Assembly: GCF_019801015.1 (NCBI RefSeq)
Contig: NZ_JAHVJZ010000004.1
Coordinates: 496,001-560,000 of the forward strand
Length of the DNA: 64,000 nt
Source of the DNA: Marinobacter nauticus
GTDB lineage: Bacteria; Pseudomonadota; Gammaproteobacteria; Enterobacterales; Shewanellaceae
Direction: 5' to 3'
Positions 7,237 to 16,082 of the stretch are shown piece after piece. Positions within the stretch are counted from its first letter, which is position 1. Each line of letters begins with the position of its first letter. The notes beneath the pieces were generated by a model, which ran no database searches, was not told the origin of the DNA, and was given only the letters and a program-made list of their open reading frames with translations. A program made the position numbers and the translations under genes.

Positions 7237-9441
7237 TTACTGCCAGTTGTGGACCTTGTCGATGCCCACGCTCTTACCTTCCGCGTGGCACACCGCGCAG
7301 CCTTCTACCGGCAGCTCTGGCGTGGTTGCCATATCGCTCTGAATGGTCGCGCCATTGCTGGAGAAGTGCGACAGCGCCGCCGCATTGGAATGCGCGTGGC
7401 AGGAGCGACAGCTCTCCGCGATGGGGGAGATGTACTGCGCCCCCTCGACCACGGAGATGGCGCGTTTGCCGGACATCAGGCCGCCATCCGCCGCAAACAG
7501 CGGGGTGTCAGCACTGTGGCATTCGCGGCAACTGAAAATCTCGCTCGGGTAGCCGTTCAGCGTCATGGTTTCATCCAGGTAAACCCCACCGGGCGCTTCA
7601 CTGTCCCAGGCGCCGCTGTGATAGCGGTGCACCACTGTCACCAGATCCCGGTTGCTGTAGGTCAACCCATCCACGGCGGTAAAGCCGCTGCCGTCCGCGT
7701 TCACCAGGTTCACCTGCGGATGGAATGAACCACCCCAGGTGCTGTTATGGCACGCCATACACTGGGTAAACTCGGTGGCACCGTGGGTGCCTTTCACATG
7801 GGTCAGGTTTTCATGGCAGGTGTTACAGGACTCCACGGTCACCGACACGCGTTCAGGCTGGCTGTGGCGCGCCATCACCGGCTCGCCGCCATCCAGGTTG
7901 ACGTACAGAATGTTGGTGTCATTGGCGTAGCCAACCCCGTCCGCAGTGGCATCGGTACAGACCACCGCCATGGCGGTATCACCACAGAACTGCACCTCAG
8001 AGGTCAGGTAAATGGTGCCGGTCAGCAGCGTGTCGCTCACCTCTTTGGCGGTCACCAGTTTGCCTCCGGTCAGGCTGACCCGGTCAGTCTGAATGTTCAT
8101 TCCCATGGTGCTGCGGGTGACGAATCCGTTGGCATCCACATTACCGATCAACAGGCCACGGTTGGCGTTGGTCATGTAGGGGGTGAAGTCAAAGTTATCC
8201 GGTGCAGCAGCGCCGTTGAAGACCACATCAGACGTGACCGTCAGCAGGCTCATACCCGGGGCGGACCCGGCAGTCACAGCGGCAGATTCCACCGTAATAA
8301 CGAGCGCCTGATTGGCCATCACATCCATACGACGGGTCGGCACGTGGCTGAGGGCCACCGGACCCGGCACGCCGGTACCCGGTAACGAGTCAACGCCGTG
8401 GCAATTGGCACACAGGGCGTCATTGCCAACACTGGCAATGTGATCCGTTGCGTTGGTGTGGCAGGATTCGCAGGCCATGCCCCAGACATTGGCTTGCCAG
8501 CTGTCCCCTTCGCCGTGGCAATGCTGACACTGGAACACTTCGGCGGGATAACCCAGGGTGTCAAACCCTTCGCGGGTGCCGGCATGAATGCCGTGGATCA
8601 TCGGGGCGAAATCCGCCATGCCCAATGCCGTGTTGTGGCAGGCCACACACTGTTCCACCTTCTGATAGTTGCGATGGGTGTCCACGTAGGCAAAGCGCAT
8701 GTCGTCTTCGGCGTACCCATCCAGCATGCCGTGACACTGGATACAGGCGGCGTTGGCGACGGTGTCTTTTTGCGATACGCCCTCTTCACCAGTGGCCGGA
8801 ATAAAGTCCAGCGGAGTAGACAGCACTTTATCGGCAACGCCTTCGCCCACACTGTTGACCACGTCATAGGCGCGGATCACGACGCGATGCAGCGCGTTGG
8901 GATCGCCGTCCGCCAGCACAACCGGCGCATTGCCGTCGTGCGCCCAACTGCCCATATAGGTGCCGGGGTTTTCCGGATCTTCGGTCAGGGTACAGGCCAG
9001 GCCATCGCTGGAGGTCAGCCCGCTAGGCGTACACTCCATCGAGGAGCCGGAGCCATTAGCCTCGGTATGGCTCTGCCACTGAACCGGTGCCCCCTGCTCG
9101 GTGGCCCGCTCTGACTGATTCAGTACGTAGAATCTGACCCGGGACAGACCCAGGAAAGGCACCATTTCGCCGGTCGACGAGGTGCCATACGCTTTGAAAG
9201 TCACCGCAAAGGGATCGGCGCCGACCACCACAATGTCTGTGGGGGCCAGCGTCAACGTCAGATCGGAGGCCAATTCTGCCGTGGTCGCAAAGGATCCCGC
9301 CGGCAAGCCGGGCTGACCCGGAGGACCAACTGGCCCTGGAGGGCCTTCCGCACCATCGGCGCCATCATCGCCGTCACAAGCACTGAGACCGAGCAAAGCG
9401 CCTGCCAGAACCAGGAACAAGTATCGTTTTTGCGTTCTCAT
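7237..9441 (-). CDS. OmcA/MtrC-family decaheme c-type cytochrome lipoprotein
   Basis: A 734-residue protein with ten CxxCH haem-binding motifs in two groups of five (CIQCH, CVACH, CQHCH, CESCH, CANCH; then CNTCH, CMACH, CRECH, CRSCH, CAVCH), the plan of OmcA/MtrC outer-surface cytochromes that pass electrons to minerals or other extracellular acceptors. The signal peptide ends in lipobox LSAC (Cys22), so the protein is probably lipid-anchored. Directly after it come eight collagen-like G-x-y triplets (residues about 23-47). No MtrA-like or MtrB-like partner lies nearby, so it must use a conduit encoded elsewhere. The start has a GAGGT ribosome site. An FNR-like palindrome lies about 94 bp upstream. 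Confidence 0.93.
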   Translation of the reverse strand: MRTQKRYLFLVLAGALLGLSACDGDDGADGAEGPPGPVGPPGQPGLPAGSFATTAELASDLTLTLAPTDIVVVGADPFAVTFKAYGTSSTGEMVPFLGLSRVRFYVLNQSERATEQGAPVQWQSHTEANGSGSSMECTPSGLTSSDGLACTLTEDPENPGTYMGSWAHDGNAPVVLADGDPNALHRVVIRAYDVVNSVGEGVADKVLSTPLDFIPATGEEGVSQKDTVANAACIQCHGMLDGYAEDDMRFAYVDTHRNYQKVEQCVACHNTALGMADFAPMIHGIHAGTREGFDTLGYPAEVFQCQHCHGEGDSWQANVWGMACESCHTNATDHIASVGNDALCANCHGVDSLPGTGVPGPVALSHVPTRRMDVMANQALVITVESAAVTAGSAPGMSLLTVTSDVVFNGAAAPDNFDFTPYMTNANRGLLIGNVDANGFVTRSTMGMNIQTDRVSLTGGKLVTAKEVSDTLLTGTIYLTSEVQFCGDTAMAVVCTDATADGVGYANDTNILYVNLDGGEPVMARHSQPERVSVTVESCNTCHENLTHVKGTHGATEFTQCMACHNSTWGGSFHPQVNLVNADGSGFTAVDGLTYSNRDLVTVVHRYHSGAWDSEAPGGVYLDETMTLNGYPSEIFSCRECHSADTPLFAADGGLMSGKRAISVVEGAQYISPIAESCRSCHAHSNAAALSHFSSNGATIQSDMATTPELPVEGCAVCHAEGKSVGIDKVHNWQ

Positions 9442-9534
9442 TACTCACCTCTTCCGAACTCCATTCAGCTGCATCTAAACGTAGGTCAGTAATGAAAAGC
9501 TCGACAGGCGGCTCAGTAACTATTTGGCAACAAC

Positions 9535-9548
9535 TTGACCTGTCTCAA
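9535..9548. promoter_or_regulatory. FNR/EtrA-like palindrome upstream of the decaheme gene
   Basis: TTGACCTGTCTCAA keeps the TTGA-N6-TCAA core of FNR-family sites and matches 8 of 10 positions of TTGAT-N4-ATCAA. It lies about 94 bp upstream of the decaheme start codon, in a 177-bp intergenic region. Anaerobic activation is the inference; a CRP-family alternative is possible. Confidence 0.45.
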
Positions 9549-9618
9549 TTTTGGCTTCCTGCTGAGGCGTTCCCGGGGGGCCCCTTGCGCAAGACGATCA
9601 GAGTGGCCCCTTAATGGG

Positions 9619-10248
9619 TCAGGAACGTCGGCCCGGCATCAGGTGTTGCAGCATCGCTTTCAGTCTTTGCCCGAAGGAGATGGAGGCCTCCGCTACCGGC
9701 TCGCTCACTGGCTCGGGCAACTCGGTGCAAGGCGTCAGTTTCAGCAGCAAGGCGTCGATGGAGTCGGCCACTTTCTCAGACGGCTGTTGCCCCGGAACTT
9801 CAATCCAGACACTGCCGTCGGCGTTATCCAGAACCAGCATTGATTCCTCCACCAGGCCGATAAACAGAGTCGGAGGCTGCTTCAGCTTCTTCTTCATCAG
9901 CAGGTGGCCAATCAGGTTTTCCTGCAAATATTCAAAGTCCGCCTGGTTCCAGGGCTGGAGCAGCTCACCGCGGCCAAAATCGGCATCAAAACTCAGGTTG
10001 CCTGCGAAGAAGTGACCATAGAATTCGGACAGCGCCGGGTGCAGCGTCAACTCCAACGCGGTCTCAACGTTATCGAACTGGCCCGGCTTACTGCGACGGT
10101 GCGCTTGCCAAAGCGCACGGCCTGCCTCATCCCGCCCCTGCTCAGCGGGCCCCTGCTCCGGTTTATCGCTGGCCGGAGCCTGCCCCAGGCTTTGCTGCCA
10201 GCAGGCTTGATAACGTTGATGGAAGGCGGCCAGGGCTTCTAGGGACAT
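9619..10248 (-). CDS. syd: SecY-interacting protein Syd
   Basis: A 209-residue Syd-family protein. Syd is a soluble, acidic protein that binds SecY at the cytoplasmic face of the inner membrane and is thought to help monitor translocon integrity. Recognisable features are the N-terminal LEALAAFHQRYQACW, the central ALSEFYGHFFAGNLSFDADFGRG-type region, and the segment with LQPWNQADFEYLQENLIGHLL. It is about 28 residues longer than E. coli Syd because of a variable insert near residues 20-45. Start chosen at ATG 10248. Divergent from queF, an arrangement shared with enterobacteria. Confidence 0.88.
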   Translation of the reverse strand: MSLEALAAFHQRYQACWQQSLGQAPASDKPEQGPAEQGRDEAGRALWQAHRRSKPGQFDNVETALELTLHPALSEFYGHFFAGNLSFDADFGRGELLQPWNQADFEYLQENLIGHLLMKKKLKQPPTLFIGLVEESMLVLDNADGSVWIEVPGQQPSEKVADSIDALLLKLTPCTELPEPVSEPVAEASISFGQRLKAMLQHLMPGRRS

Positions 10249-10306
10249 CGGTATGGACTCAGTTGGGGTACAATAGGCCCATAGTGTGCCAGAAAAACCG
10301 AATACC

Positions 10307-11164
10307 ATGTCACATCACGACCCTTACGCCGGCGCAGACGCGCTCAAAGGCCTGACCCTGGGCCAGAAAACCGAATATCAGGATCAATACGACCCCAGCC
10401 TGCTTCAGCCCGTGCCCCGGGCCCTGAACCGGGATGCCATCGGCCTTACCGATGCCCTGCCTTTCCAGGGCGCCGACATCTGGACCGGCTACGAGCTGTC
10501 CTGGCTCAACGCCAAAGGCAAGCCGATGGTGGCAATCGCACAGTTTGTGCTGCCCGCCACCAGCACCCATCTGGTCGAGTCAAAAAGCTTTAAGCTCTAC
10601 CTCAACAGCTTTAACCAGACCCGCATCGACTCCGTCGAGCAACTGCAGGCGATGTTGGAAAAAGACCTGTCTGATTGCGCCGACGGCGAAGTAAAGGTCG
10701 AGCTGGTGCTGCCCAGTCAGTTCCGTCACCAGCCAATGGCCGAGCTGGAAGGGACACTGATCGACGATCTGGACATTGAGATCGCCGACTACAGCTTTGA
10801 GCCGGAGCACCTGGACGGCGCCGCAGACCCGGCGGGGGCGATCATTGAGGAGACCCTGCGCTCAGATCTGCTGAAATCCAACTGCCTGATCACCTCCCAG
10901 CCGGACTGGGGGAGCGTTCAGATCCGCTATCAAGGCCCGAAAATTGATCACGAAGCGCTGCTGCGCTACCTGATCAGCTTCCGCCGTCATAACGAGTTCC
11001 ATGAGCAGTGTGTGGAGCGGATCTTTATGGACCTCAAGCGCTTCTGCCACTGTCAGAAACTGACGGTTTACGCCCGCTATACCCGCCGGGGCGGACTGGA
11101 CATCAACCCGTTCCGCTCCGATTTTGAGGCCCTGCCTCAAAACATACGACTGGCGCGGCAGTGA
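10307..11164 (+). CDS. queF: NADPH-dependent 7-cyano-7-deazaguanine reductase QueF
   Basis: A 285-residue bimodular QueF that reduces preQ0 to preQ1 in queuosine tRNA modification. The long form is identified by two tunnel-fold halves. The QueF signature [13 protein letters not shown], with the NADPH-binding region, is in the N-terminal half. The catalytic cysteine and aspartate are in [16 protein letters not shown], and the substrate glutamate in [11 protein letters not shown]. The C-terminal [17 protein letters not shown] is also typical. ATG 10307 matches the family length (E. coli 282). Divergent from syd with 58 bp between. Confidence 0.95.
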   Translation: MSHHDPYAGADALKGLTLGQKTEYQDQYDPSLLQPVPRALNRDAIGLTDALPFQGADIWTGYELSWLNAKGKPMVAIAQFVLPATSTHLVESKSFKLYLNSFNQTRIDSVEQLQAMLEKDLSDCADGEVKVELVLPSQFRHQPMAELEGTLIDDLDIEIADYSFEPEHLDGAADPAGAIIEETLRSDLLKSNCLITSQPDWGSVQIRYQGPKIDHEALLRYLISFRRHNEFHEQCVERIFMDLKRFCHCQKLTVYARYTRRGGLDINPFRSDFEALPQNIRLARQ

Positions 11165-11169
11165 TCAAA

Positions 11170-11193
11170 AAAGGGCACCCTCGGGTGCCCTTT
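11170..11193. terminator. Bidirectional terminator between queF and the HDOD gene
   Basis: Perfect stem AAAGGGCACCC and GGGTGCCCTTT with a 2-4 nt loop, flanked by A-rich and T-rich ends on both strands. Confidence 0.8.
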
Positions 11194-11206
11194 CTGTTGG
11201 CCTGAA

Positions 11207-12076
11207 CTACCCGGTTCTTCGATAGCCCGGGCCACTGTCAAAACTGCTCTTCACTTCGTTGTAGGTGAGGAAATAGGTTTCCATGCCAAACAGATCCAGG
11301 CTCGGAATCACCCCTTTATTGACGAACATTTCCAATACCGACGGGAACGGATCGGACAGCACGACCTCCCGGCAGTAGATGGCAGCCAGGCGGACCAGGT
11401 CGAGGTAGCCCACCTCCTTGGTCTGGAAGCTGAAGTCACCCCACCGGTGCACCACTTCCACCAGCTCAGGGTCAAAGCCCCACTCCATCAGGACTGAGCG
11501 GCCTATCGGCGCTTTCAGCAGCTGAGTGATGCGCCGCAGTTGCTCCCGCTCGGCGAACAGCTCAGGCTGAAGCTCCGCCTGCTCCAGCACCGGCAGAGCC
11601 CCAATATTGTGGATAAGGGCGGCCAACAACAGCGTATCGGCGGAGAGTGTGCGCAGATTGCCCAGCTCATGCTGACACGCCAGAATGGCGGACGCGCACG
11701 AAGCCACTTCGACATTGAATCGCCAGATCTCATCCATCAGATCCCAGGTCATGCTCCGGGACGTGCGGAACAGCTGCTGCATCGCCGCAGCCACAGCCAG
11801 ATCACGGGTGCGATTGAGGCCCAGGCGGGTCACAGCGGCAATGACACTGGTGGATTTGCTGACACCACCAAAGGCGGCGCTGTTGGAGAGACTGACAATG
11901 CGGGCAGCCAAAGCTGGGTCTTTGCTGATTTCAGCGGCGAGATCCGTTAAAGCACAATCCGGATGCCGGGCCATCTCCCGAACCGAGATGGCGACCTCGG
12001 GCAAACTTGGCAGTACCAGTTCGCCACTTTTCACTTTCCCTAGTAACTGCACCAGAAGCGCATGGTCTGTTGACAT
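11207..12076 (-). CDS. HDOD-domain protein
   Basis: A 289-residue single-domain HDOD protein. The hallmark region LPSLPEVAISVREM, DPALAARIVSLSNSAAFG and AALIHNIGALPVLEQ is clear. In place of the HD dyad it has H-N-I-G, so metal-dependent phosphodiesterase activity is not expected. HDOD proteins usually act as signalling scaffolds in motility, biofilm or stress responses. No extra output domain is present. Start ATG 12076 with GGAA nearby. No obvious partner gene adjoins it. Confidence 0.88.
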   Translation of the reverse strand: MSTDHALLVQLLGKVKSGELVLPSLPEVAISVREMARHPDCALTDLAAEISKDPALAARIVSLSNSAAFGGVSKSTSVIAAVTRLGLNRTRDLAVAAAMQQLFRTSRSMTWDLMDEIWRFNVEVASCASAILACQHELGNLRTLSADTLLLAALIHNIGALPVLEQAELQPELFAEREQLRRITQLLKAPIGRSVLMEWGFDPELVEVVHRWGDFSFQTKEVGYLDLVRLAAIYCREVVLSDPFPSVLEMFVNKGVIPSLDLFGMETYFLTYNEVKSSFDSGPGYRRTG

Positions 12077-12222
12077 AATCGTTCCGTCGACTCGTTCCTT
12101 GAGCGTTGCAGATCAGTATAGGCGAGCGGGGGAACCGCTGTTAACCCATGCTTGTCTACATTTGCAACAGGGCAGGGCCGGCAGTAGAATTGCCGCCCGC
12201 TATGAACCCCATTGAGGCCACC

Positions 12223-13590
12223 ATGTTTAAACCCGAACTGCTTTCCCCTGCCGGGACCTTAAAAAACATGCGCTACGCCTTCGCGTACGGTGCAGATGCC
12301 GTGTACGCGGGCCAGCCCCGCTATAGCTTGCGGGTGCGCAACAACGATTTCAACCTGGACAACCTGGCAACCGGTATCCAGGAAGCCCATGCGCTCGGCA
12401 AAAAGCTGTACGTGGTCTCTAATATCGCCCCTCACAACGCCAAACTTAAAACTTTCATCAAAGATTTAACACCGGTTGTTGAGATGAACCCGGACGCGCT
12501 GATCATGTCCGATCCGGGTCTCATCATGATGGTGAAGGACAAATGGCCGGAGGTGCCGATCCACCTGTCCGTTCAGGCCAACGCCATCAACTGGGCTTCC
12601 GTAAAGTTCTGGAAGAAGCAGGGCATTGAGCGGGTGATCCTGTCCCGTGAACTCTCTCTGGATGAGATTGAAGAGATCCGCATGCAGGTGCCGGAGATGG
12701 AGCTGGAAGTGTTTGTTCACGGTGCACTGTGCATGGCCTATTCCGGCCGTTGCCTGCTGTCCGGCTACATCAACAAGCGTGACCCCAACCAGGGCACCTG
12801 CACCAACGCCTGCCGCTGGAAGTATGACGTCCACGAAGCCAAAGAGGACGAGTCCGGCGACGTGGTGGCGGTTCAGCCGGAGGTTCAGATCCAGCAGCCG
12901 ACCCTGGGCGAAGGCCCGAGCACCGATCGCATCTTCCTGCTGCAGGAAGAGAACCGCCCCGGTGAATACATGCCCGCCTTCGAGGATGAGCACGGCACCT
13001 ACATCATGAACTCCAAGGACCTGCGTGCCATCCAGCATGTGGAGCGCCTGGCCAAGATGGGTGTGCACTCCCTGAAGATTGAGGGCCGCACCAAGAGCTT
13101 CTACTACGTGGCGCGTACCGCTCAGTTGTATCGCAAGGCGATCGACGACGCCGCCGCCGGCAAGCCGTTCGACCCGAGCCTGATGCACAGCCTGGAATCC
13201 CTGGCCCACCGTGGCTATACCGAGGGCTTCCTGCGCCGTCACACCCACGACACTTACCAGAACTACGACTACGGCTACTCCGTTTCCGACAAGCAGCAGT
13301 TTGTCGGCGAGTTCACCGGTGAGCGTAACGCTCAGGGTCTGGCGGAAGTGCTGGTCAAGAATCGCTTTGAAGTGGGCAATCACGTTGAGCTGATGACCCC
13401 GCAGGGCAACCTGAACCTGACCCTGGGTCACATCGAAACCCGCAAAGGCGAGTCCGTTGAAGTGGCGCCAGGCAACGGCCACACCATGTACCTGCCGCTG
13501 CCCCAGGAGCTGGATCTGTCCCACGCCATCCTGATGCGCAACCTGGGCGAAGGGCAAACCACCCGCAACCCGCTGGCGAAGGAAGTCTGA
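12223..13590 (+). CDS. trhP: tRNA 5-hydroxyuridine synthase TrhP (YegQ, U32 family)
   Basis: A 455-residue U32-family protein matching TrhP/YegQ, which participates in prephenate-dependent hydroxylation of uridine 34 in tRNA. It begins with the U32 signature PELLSPAGTLKNMRYAFAYG. The putative iron-sulfur cysteines are C170, C177, C193 and C197 (CMAYSGRC and CTNAC). The C-terminus has the OB-like domain of the longer U32 members. The ATG at 12223 has GAGG upstream and gives the family length (E. coli 453). Only one base separates its stop from the ferredoxin start, so the two are surely co-translated. Confidence 0.93.
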   Translation: MFKPELLSPAGTLKNMRYAFAYGADAVYAGQPRYSLRVRNNDFNLDNLATGIQEAHALGKKLYVVSNIAPHNAKLKTFIKDLTPVVEMNPDALIMSDPGLIMMVKDKWPEVPIHLSVQANAINWASVKFWKKQGIERVILSRELSLDEIEEIRMQVPEMELEVFVHGALCMAYSGRCLLSGYINKRDPNQGTCTNACRWKYDVHEAKEDESGDVVAVQPEVQIQQPTLGEGPSTDRIFLLQEENRPGEYMPAFEDEHGTYIMNSKDLRAIQHVERLAKMGVHSLKIEGRTKSFYYVARTAQLYRKAIDDAAAGKPFDPSLMHSLESLAHRGYTEGFLRRHTHDTYQNYDYGYSVSDKQQFVGEFTGERNAQGLAEVLVKNRFEVGNHVELMTPQGNLNLTLGHIETRKGESVEVAPGNGHTMYLPLPQELDLSHAILMRNLGEGQTTRNPLAKEV

Positions 13591-13591
13591 T

Positions 13592-13843
13592 ATGGCGCTG
13601 GTGATCCTCGACAGCTGCATCAACTGCGACATGTGTGAGCCGGAGTGCCCGAACGCCGCCATCACCATGGGCGAGGAGATCTACGAGATCGACCCGGACC
13701 GCTGCACCGAGTGCGTCGGCCACTACGACAAGCCAACCTGCATCAGCGTCTGCCCTATCGACTGCATTGAGGTGGATCCTGAGCACACCGAAGATCAGGA
13801 CACCCTGATGGCCAAGTACCTGATCCTCACCGGCAAGGCATGA
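13592..13843 (+). CDS. yfhL: YfhL-type 2[4Fe-4S] ferredoxin
   Basis: An 83-residue ferredoxin with two cluster motifs: C9-x2-C12-x2-C15-x3-C19, and C38-x2-C41-x8-C50-x3-C54. The eight-residue gap between C41 and C50 is diagnostic of the YfhL/Alvin-type low-potential ferredoxins. It starts one base after trhP, so it is probably the electron donor, or a cluster-maintenance partner, for that U32 enzyme. This pairing is inferred from position. Confidence 0.92.
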   Translation: MALVILDSCINCDMCEPECPNAAITMGEEIYEIDPDRCTECVGHYDKPTCISVCPIDCIEVDPEHTEDQDTLMAKYLILTGKA

Positions 13844-13860
13844 ATCAGCCATAATAAGAA

Positions 13861-13886
13861 AAGGCAGCCAAGTGGCTGCCTTTTTT
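13861..13886. terminator. Terminator after trhP-yfhL
   Basis: AAGGCAGCCA (13861-13870) pairs with TGGCTGCCTT (13873-13882), followed by TTTT. A-rich sequence before the stem makes it usable for the convergent stbB-like gene too. Confidence 0.85.
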
Positions 13887-13898
13887 GCGCTCAGAGGC

Positions 13899-14498
13899 TT
13901 ACCACAGCCCTTTACTCTTCACCTTTTGGGCTTTCTCAAGCTGGGCCGCCAGCTCCGGCTCCGCGGCCTTTTCTGGCGTGCCCTCATCACCGTCCGCCAT
14001 CTGCTCCGACAGCGCCGTCAGCAGTGCCAGGGTGCGCTTCTGGCCGCTCTGCAACGACGCCATCTCGCCCAACAGCGGGGCCATATCCGCCGCCGATCCA
14101 ACCGACGCCTGACCGGTCAGGGCATCAATGATGGGAGTGGGGTCCAGAGTGGGTGCCGTGGCCATCAGTGTTGTGAGCTTTTGCCATTGGGCCGGTGACA
14201 GCCCCGCATCGGGGCGCAGGTTAAGCCCCGCGCCCTCCGCCAGGGCCAGCAGTTGCTCTGCACTCGGGCTCTCATCCAGTGACGCCGCCAGCAACGCCGG
14301 AAGTTTTGGCGCCAACTGGTGCAAAAACAAGCCTGAGAGGTAGATCTGACGATGGAAATCACTGCGACGCTGTCTCAGCACGTCCGCACTCTCATCCCGG
14401 CTCTGCTCCGCTTTCTGCCAGCGCTTGAGAAGCTGCACGGCATGGGCGTCGGCGTCGGAGCCTTCCGGGGACAGGGTAAAGCTGCAACTGACTCGCAT
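13899..14498 (-). CDS. StbB/ParR-like partner of the ParM-like gene
   Basis: A 199-residue protein. Its N-terminal half resembles plasmid StbB/ParR-type partition proteins: an RVSCSFTLSPEGSDADAHAV start, then RQRRSDFHRQIYLSGLFLHQLAPKLPALL, the helical region that in StbB follows a ribbon-helix-helix fold. The C-terminal half is Ala/Glu-rich and low in complexity. It lies 9 bp downstream of the ParM-like gene with a strong AAGGAG site, so it is the second gene of a two-gene operon. Binding to a centromere-like site is expected by family; I find no clear iteron array nearby. Confidence 0.6.
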   Translation of the reverse strand: MRVSCSFTLSPEGSDADAHAVQLLKRWQKAEQSRDESADVLRQRRSDFHRQIYLSGLFLHQLAPKLPALLAASLDESPSAEQLLALAEGAGLNLRPDAGLSPAQWQKLTTLMATAPTLDPTPIIDALTGQASVGSAADMAPLLGEMASLQSGQKRTLALLTALSEQMADGDEGTPEKAAEPELAAQLEKAQKVKSKGLW

Positions 14499-14507
14499 CC
14501 CAGCTCC

Positions 14508-15521
14508 TTAGCTCGCCTGAGCCTGTTCTGCTGCGTGGTAAACGCAGATTTCCCGCGCCAGTGCAGATTGCGGCTCCGGCACCACGGCAATCTTATCCCC
14601 GAGGCTGGGGTAAGCATCACGAATCGCCGGGGCCACCAGATGGGCACCGCCGCCCACCAGATAGATGCGATTCGGGTTGCGGGCAAACGTCTTGGCTTCA
14701 TAGGCCACCGCAGCCCCAAGCTCGTGGATCTTGTCTTCAATGCGCGCCAGCACCCACTCCACTTTTGACAGGTCGTTGATCACCTGTTCGACAAACTCAC
14801 GGTCACCGCGGCGCTTAATCAGTTCGTTGGCCACCAGATAGCTGGCGTCGCTGTCGGCCGCTGCCAGCGCTTTGCGAGCCGCATCAGTCACCATCGACAC
14901 GCCGATTTCAGCGTTGCCATACACCCCGGAAACGTCCTCAAACTCGCCCACAATCACCCCCATATCCAGGGTGGTGCCACCGCAGTCGATCACCAGCGAC
15001 TTGGTGAACTCATTCACGCCGGAATCCATCAGGGTGGTCAGCACCGCCGGCAGACTTTCCGGGAGAACTTCCACATCCACAATCTCAAACAGCTGCCCTT
15101 TATTGAGGGTGATCTCCCGCATCAGATTGGCCTTCTTGCGGGCGATGTTTACTTCGTTCTTCTGACAGTCATCGGCGTTGTAATATTCGGTGATGGGCAG
15201 CGTCACCATAATGCTGACCGGACCCGGTTCAACACCGGTTTGCAGCAGCGCATGGTGAACGGAAAGCAGGTTCAGATCGTCGTACTGATAGGCCACATGC
15301 GTGGTGGCCAGCGCCTTATCGGAGGTGGCGTCAAAGGTGTACTTGGTGGTGCCCACCTGATAGTTGTAGACCTTCTTATCGCTCAGCAGCGCCGCGCTTT
15401 TCCAGTCTTTTCGAAAGGAGTTGGGGGAAAGGACACTGCGCATCTGGCCCCCCTCAATCCAGCTGATTTTGACGTTGGTGGAACCATCATCAATGGCAAA
15501 CTTCATCTTGGCTACGGCCAT
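14508..15521 (-). CDS. parM: ParM/StbA-family actin-like segregation protein
   Basis: A 337-residue actin-fold ATPase of the ParM/StbA family. Phosphate-1 motif is AIDDGSTNVKISW; phosphate-2 is LVIDCGGTTLDMGV; the adenosine motif is IYLVGGGAHLVAPAI; and VTLPITEYYNADDCQKN is a family-typical stretch. ParM filaments push plasmid copies apart in low-copy plasmids. Here the gene sits among housekeeping genes on what looks like a chromosome, with a StbB-like gene directly downstream. Start ATG 15521 with GAGGG upstream. The role on a chromosome is unknown. Confidence 0.85.
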   Translation of the reverse strand: MAVAKMKFAIDDGSTNVKISWIEGGQMRSVLSPNSFRKDWKSAALLSDKKVYNYQVGTTKYTFDATSDKALATTHVAYQYDDLNLLSVHHALLQTGVEPGPVSIMVTLPITEYYNADDCQKNEVNIARKKANLMREITLNKGQLFEIVDVEVLPESLPAVLTTLMDSGVNEFTKSLVIDCGGTTLDMGVIVGEFEDVSGVYGNAEIGVSMVTDAARKALAAADSDASYLVANELIKRRGDREFVEQVINDLSKVEWVLARIEDKIHELGAAVAYEAKTFARNPNRIYLVGGGAHLVAPAIRDAYPSLGDKIAVVPEPQSALAREICVYHAAEQAQAS

Positions 15522-15559
15522 CCCAAATCCCTCATTCCTGTTTAGCCCAAGAGCAACAA

Positions 15560-15577
15560 AGCCCACTTACGTGGGCT
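15560..15577 (-). terminator. Weak terminator after the MAPEG gene
   Basis: AGCCCAC (15560-15566) and GTGGGCT (15571-15577) form a hairpin followed on the minus strand by TTGTTG. It sits between the MAPEG gene and the start of the ParM-like gene and could alternatively be part of that operon's leader. Confidence 0.5.
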
Positions 15578-15608
15578 AATGCGACCATAAAAAGGCAAAA
15601 CTGAAGGA

Positions 15609-15995
15609 CTATCCGGCCCAAACCGCCAAATACAGGCCCGCCAACAACCCCAGCACCACAATACCGGAACGCAAAGGGGGAATGTCGCCTACGTAAAGCA
15701 GTGGATGAGCCAGACGCGTCAGGGTAAACAGCAATGCCGGCAGGGCCAGCGCATCCAGTTCTGCACCGCGCAACGAAGCAATAAGCAGGCAGCCGGTAAA
15801 GAATCCCAGCGCCTCCCAGGCGTTACTTTGCGAGGCCCGCAGCCGATTACCCAGCCCCACCAGCTCCGCATCCTGAACCCGCGGATGGTGCATATCCAAC
15901 CCGCCGAGATGGCGCAGCTTGTAATAGCCCCCCGTCGCGGCCAGCACATAGGGGATCAGCAACAACACCAATAAACACCAGAGTACCAACGGCAT
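15609..15995 (-). CDS. MAPEG family membrane protein
   Basis: A 128-residue inner-membrane protein with four hydrophobic helices. The MAPEG pattern is seen in RASQSNAWEALGFFTGCLLIA (the usual AHxNxxExL..F region in degenerate form) and in LTRLAHPLLYVGDIPPLRSG. MAPEG proteins include glutathione-dependent membrane enzymes, but bacterial members like this one are mostly uncharacterised. Start ATG 15995 has a perfect AGGAGGA site. Lies downstream of ubiT, separated by a terminator. Confidence 0.8.
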   Translation of the reverse strand: MPLVLWCLLVLLLIPYVLAATGGYYKLRHLGGLDMHHPRVQDAELVGLGNRLRASQSNAWEALGFFTGCLLIASLRGAELDALALPALLFTLTRLAHPLLYVGDIPPLRSGIVVLGLLAGLYLAVWAG

Positions 15996-16082
15996 AGCTC
16001 GTCCTCCTGTCATCAGAACCCTGAGTATAGAGCGGCCTTACCCGCCGTATTTGGCCGGGCCCCGCTTGGCCTGGCGAAAACC

